Below, one piece after another: positions 61,768 through 64,000 of a DNA stretch of 64,000 nt (its first letter is position 1; the number at the start of each line of letters is the position of its first letter). Under the pieces are notes generated by a model. That model had not been told where the DNA came from and did no database searches. It saw only the letters and a program-made list of their open reading frames with translations. The translations under genes were made by a program, and so were the position numbers. Origin of the DNA: Balamuthia mandrillaris (lineage: Eukaryota > Discosea > Longamoebia > Balamuthiidae); assembly GCA_031835245.1 (NCBI GenBank), contig JAVKOQ010000148.1, positions 26,001 through 90,000 of the forward strand, read 5' to 3'.

Positions 61768-64000
61768 TTCTCCTGTTTTGTTGGTGGGGTGAGGCTCATC
61801 TCCAAGGACAGCCATTCTCTCTGGCCCAAATGAAAACCTCCGAGTGTCCCTCCACTGCAGCAAACTTGCAAGTCCAGCGGTCCCAATGACATCCATTCTC
61901 TTTGGCCCACTTCAGCACCGCCAAGTGGCCGTTCTTTGCCGCAAAGGCGCAGGTCCACCGGTTCCAGCCGCAGCCGCCCTCCCTCAGCCATTTCACCACC
62001 TCCAAATGGCCGTTGGCGGCAGCCACCTGGCATGTCTCCTCGCTCCAAGGGCACCCGTTTGCCCTGGCCCACTTCAACACCTCCAAATGGCCGTTCTTTG
62101 CCGCCAAGGTGCAGGTGTCCTGGCTCAACAGCTTGGGTCCTTTCTCCTCCGTTGCCCATTGCAACAGCGCCAACTGGCCGTGGGAGGCCGCCGCTTCGCA
62201 CAGCCGTCGAGGCCAAGGCCAGCCGTTGGCCGTGGCCCATTTCAGCACTTCCAAACGGCCGCTGCCCACAACCCACCCCACGGAAAGCTTTTGCCGGAGG
62301 TGGGGAGGGCTGCAGGCGAACCATCTGCGGCAGGCCCTGGCCGCCAGTGCAACGCTGTGCTTGGGCAGCGCCTCCAAGATTTGGCAGAGCACCTCCTCGG
62401 GCAAGGCCTCCACCCCGCAACAAGCACTCCGCTCACTTGCCATTGTGGTGCTTTCGCATTGACCGGATCCTTCTTTCTTCTTTTGTTTTTGTATTATATG
62501 GGCTTGCGGAAGAAGAAGAAGAAAAAGAGGACGAAGACGATGACAAAGAAGAACAAGGCCTTGGGCGCTTGGATGGTAGCTTCACTTTCCCTTCTTCTTT
62601 CTCTTGCTCCTCGAGCTCTTCCTCGGCTTCCTCTTCGAGCTCTTCCGTAGACTTGGAAGGGCTACGTGAGGTTGATGAAGAAGCTGCCCCATAAAAGATT
62701 AATTCTAACGACAAAAAAGTCAAAAAAGAGTGAAGAAAATAAAGACATGAAAAAAAAGAAAAGCTATACCTGCTTCTTGTTCCTCGGCGAACTTGTCTGC
62801 CACTTATGTTTCATCGTGGCCCACTTTCCGCGAATGGCAGAGTCGGTTCGTCCTGGCAATGCATGAGGCAATTGGCCAAGGATTTGTGGAGTGCGCACTC
62901 CATCTGTGACACAACCAACATTGCTTGAGTTCAATCAAGAGGTTGGTGGTCATCGTGTTGAGGTGGAACGAGCTATAGGACGACTCAAAAACTCCAACTG
63001 CTTAGTGTCCACATGGCGTCACCAAAGAGAAGACCACATTTCTTATATGTTTGGTGAATTTAGACAACTCTACTAAAAGTGTTATGCCATTTTATTCATT
63101 ATAGAACAACTGGCAGAAACAGGCAAAGAAGAAGAGGAGGAGGAGGAAGACGCAGAAGAAGAGGGCATCTTCTTGAACTGTGCAATGAAGAAGCCAGTCA
63201 TTTCTGACTGCAAACACGGATCGAATCGCTGCACCAACTTCCTTTCAGCAGGGCTCAAGGAGGTGCCAGCCAGGCCCTCCATTCCTAACACAAACGGGCT
63301 TGCTTGCTGCTGCAACACCATGTTGGGATAGGTTCGCAGCACGTAGGCCACGTTCTCCTCGTTCTCCAAGGGGTTGATGGTGCAGGTGGAGTAGACCAAT
63401 GTGCCACCTTCTTTGAGGAGAGCGATGGCGGTGTGGAGGAGCTTTCGTTGATAGGCGGCGTGTCCTTTGAGAGAGCTTGCGCTTTGTGGATCCATTAATG
63501 TTGGTCTATTTCCTGTAAAAGAAGGAAAGCGAATAATATTTAGAAGGAGAGGAGGAGAGAGGATAGAAAGAAAGAAAGTCACAAGGAGAGAAAGAAAAAC
63601 CAAGGCCAGAACAAGGAGGATCAAGCAAAATTCGGTCAAAGGTAGAAGGAAGGAAAGGAGGAGAAAGAGGATTGGAGGAAGAAGAAGGTGACGTTGAGTG
63701 ATCAGACGAAGTGCAAAGGGCTTTGGTGGCATCCAGAGCGAAGGCCTTGACAGAGTTTATGCACAATCGTTTACAAAGATTTCGTATGCCTTTTACTTTG
63801 CTTTCCTGCCTGTCGAAAGCTACATTTGTCTTTTCCATTAGAGAAGAGAAAGAGCGAATGAACATAAGACATGCTTACCAATAACGCAGGCTCTATCCTG
63901 TGCTAGCGCTGCTATGTGAGTGGTCTTGCCTCCGGGTGCTGCACACATGTCGAGAATCATTTCTCCTGGTTGTGGCTGTTGGAAGTGTTCAGATCAGGAG

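Overview
This window is nuclear DNA of a gene-dense eukaryote, most likely a free-living amoebozoan related to Balamuthia or Acanthamoeba; that assignment is inferred from gene content and not proven. Nearly every gene has short GT-AG introns (about 40-350 bases). Only eukaryotic machinery is present: cohesin SMC1, NELF-B, the U3 processome proteins UTP6 and UTP7, mitochondrial BCS1 and bL28m, and a reticulon. DHFR and thymidylate synthase are one fused gene, and two F-box proteins carry the 'GCPWD..TC' repeats that are abundant in amoebae and their giant viruses. Base composition is near 47% GC by eye. Polypurine/polypyrimidine microsatellites, mostly (GA/CT)n, sit in many introns and spacers.

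Layout, left to right: SMC1 3' end (+), NELF-B (+), a mitochondrial-type acyl-CoA synthetase (-), an ankyrin protein with an unassigned C-terminal domain (-), a membrane-anchored CLU/TPR protein (-), a DUF1772 membrane protein (+), an MDR reductase (+), UTP7 (-), bL28m (-), a multi-pass membrane protein (-), BCS1 (+), a giant coiled-coil GAR protein (-), a Josephin-like protease (+), UTP6 (-), a 77-residue coiled-coil protein (+), DHFR-TS (-), mitochondrial malonyl-CoA:ACP transacylase (+), a Gln-rich protein (+), a kinectin-like protein (-), a reticulon (+), a 'NCPGRF' protein (+), a radical-SAM-like/GOLD fusion (-), a 13-repeat F-box protein (-), a PH-like protein (+), an ankyrin-RING E3 (+), an F-box/RCC1 protein (+), a MORN protein (+), a second F-box repeat protein (-), a degraded patch with transposase and SANT remnants, and an NSUN6-like RNA methyltransferase cut by the right edge (-).

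Many neighbours are divergent pairs sharing 190-430 base promoter gaps, and several convergent pairs are separated by only 57-160 bases. Shared themes are mitochondrial function (BCS1, bL28m, MCAT, acyl-CoA synthetase, CLU), ribosome and RNA biogenesis (UTP6, UTP7, NSUN6-like), endomembrane shaping (reticulon, kinectin-like, GAR protein) and ubiquitin signalling (two repeat F-box proteins, F-box/RCC1, ankyrin-RING, Josephin-like).

Exon models below were built by hand from splice signals, reading frame and family resemblance; most keep an uninterrupted frame across every junction. The most unusual items are the radical-SAM-like/GOLD fusion, the membrane-anchored GAR protein, the ankyrin protein with an unassigned C-terminal domain, two apparent GC-AG introns, and a T-rich GATT promoter motif seen upstream of several genes.
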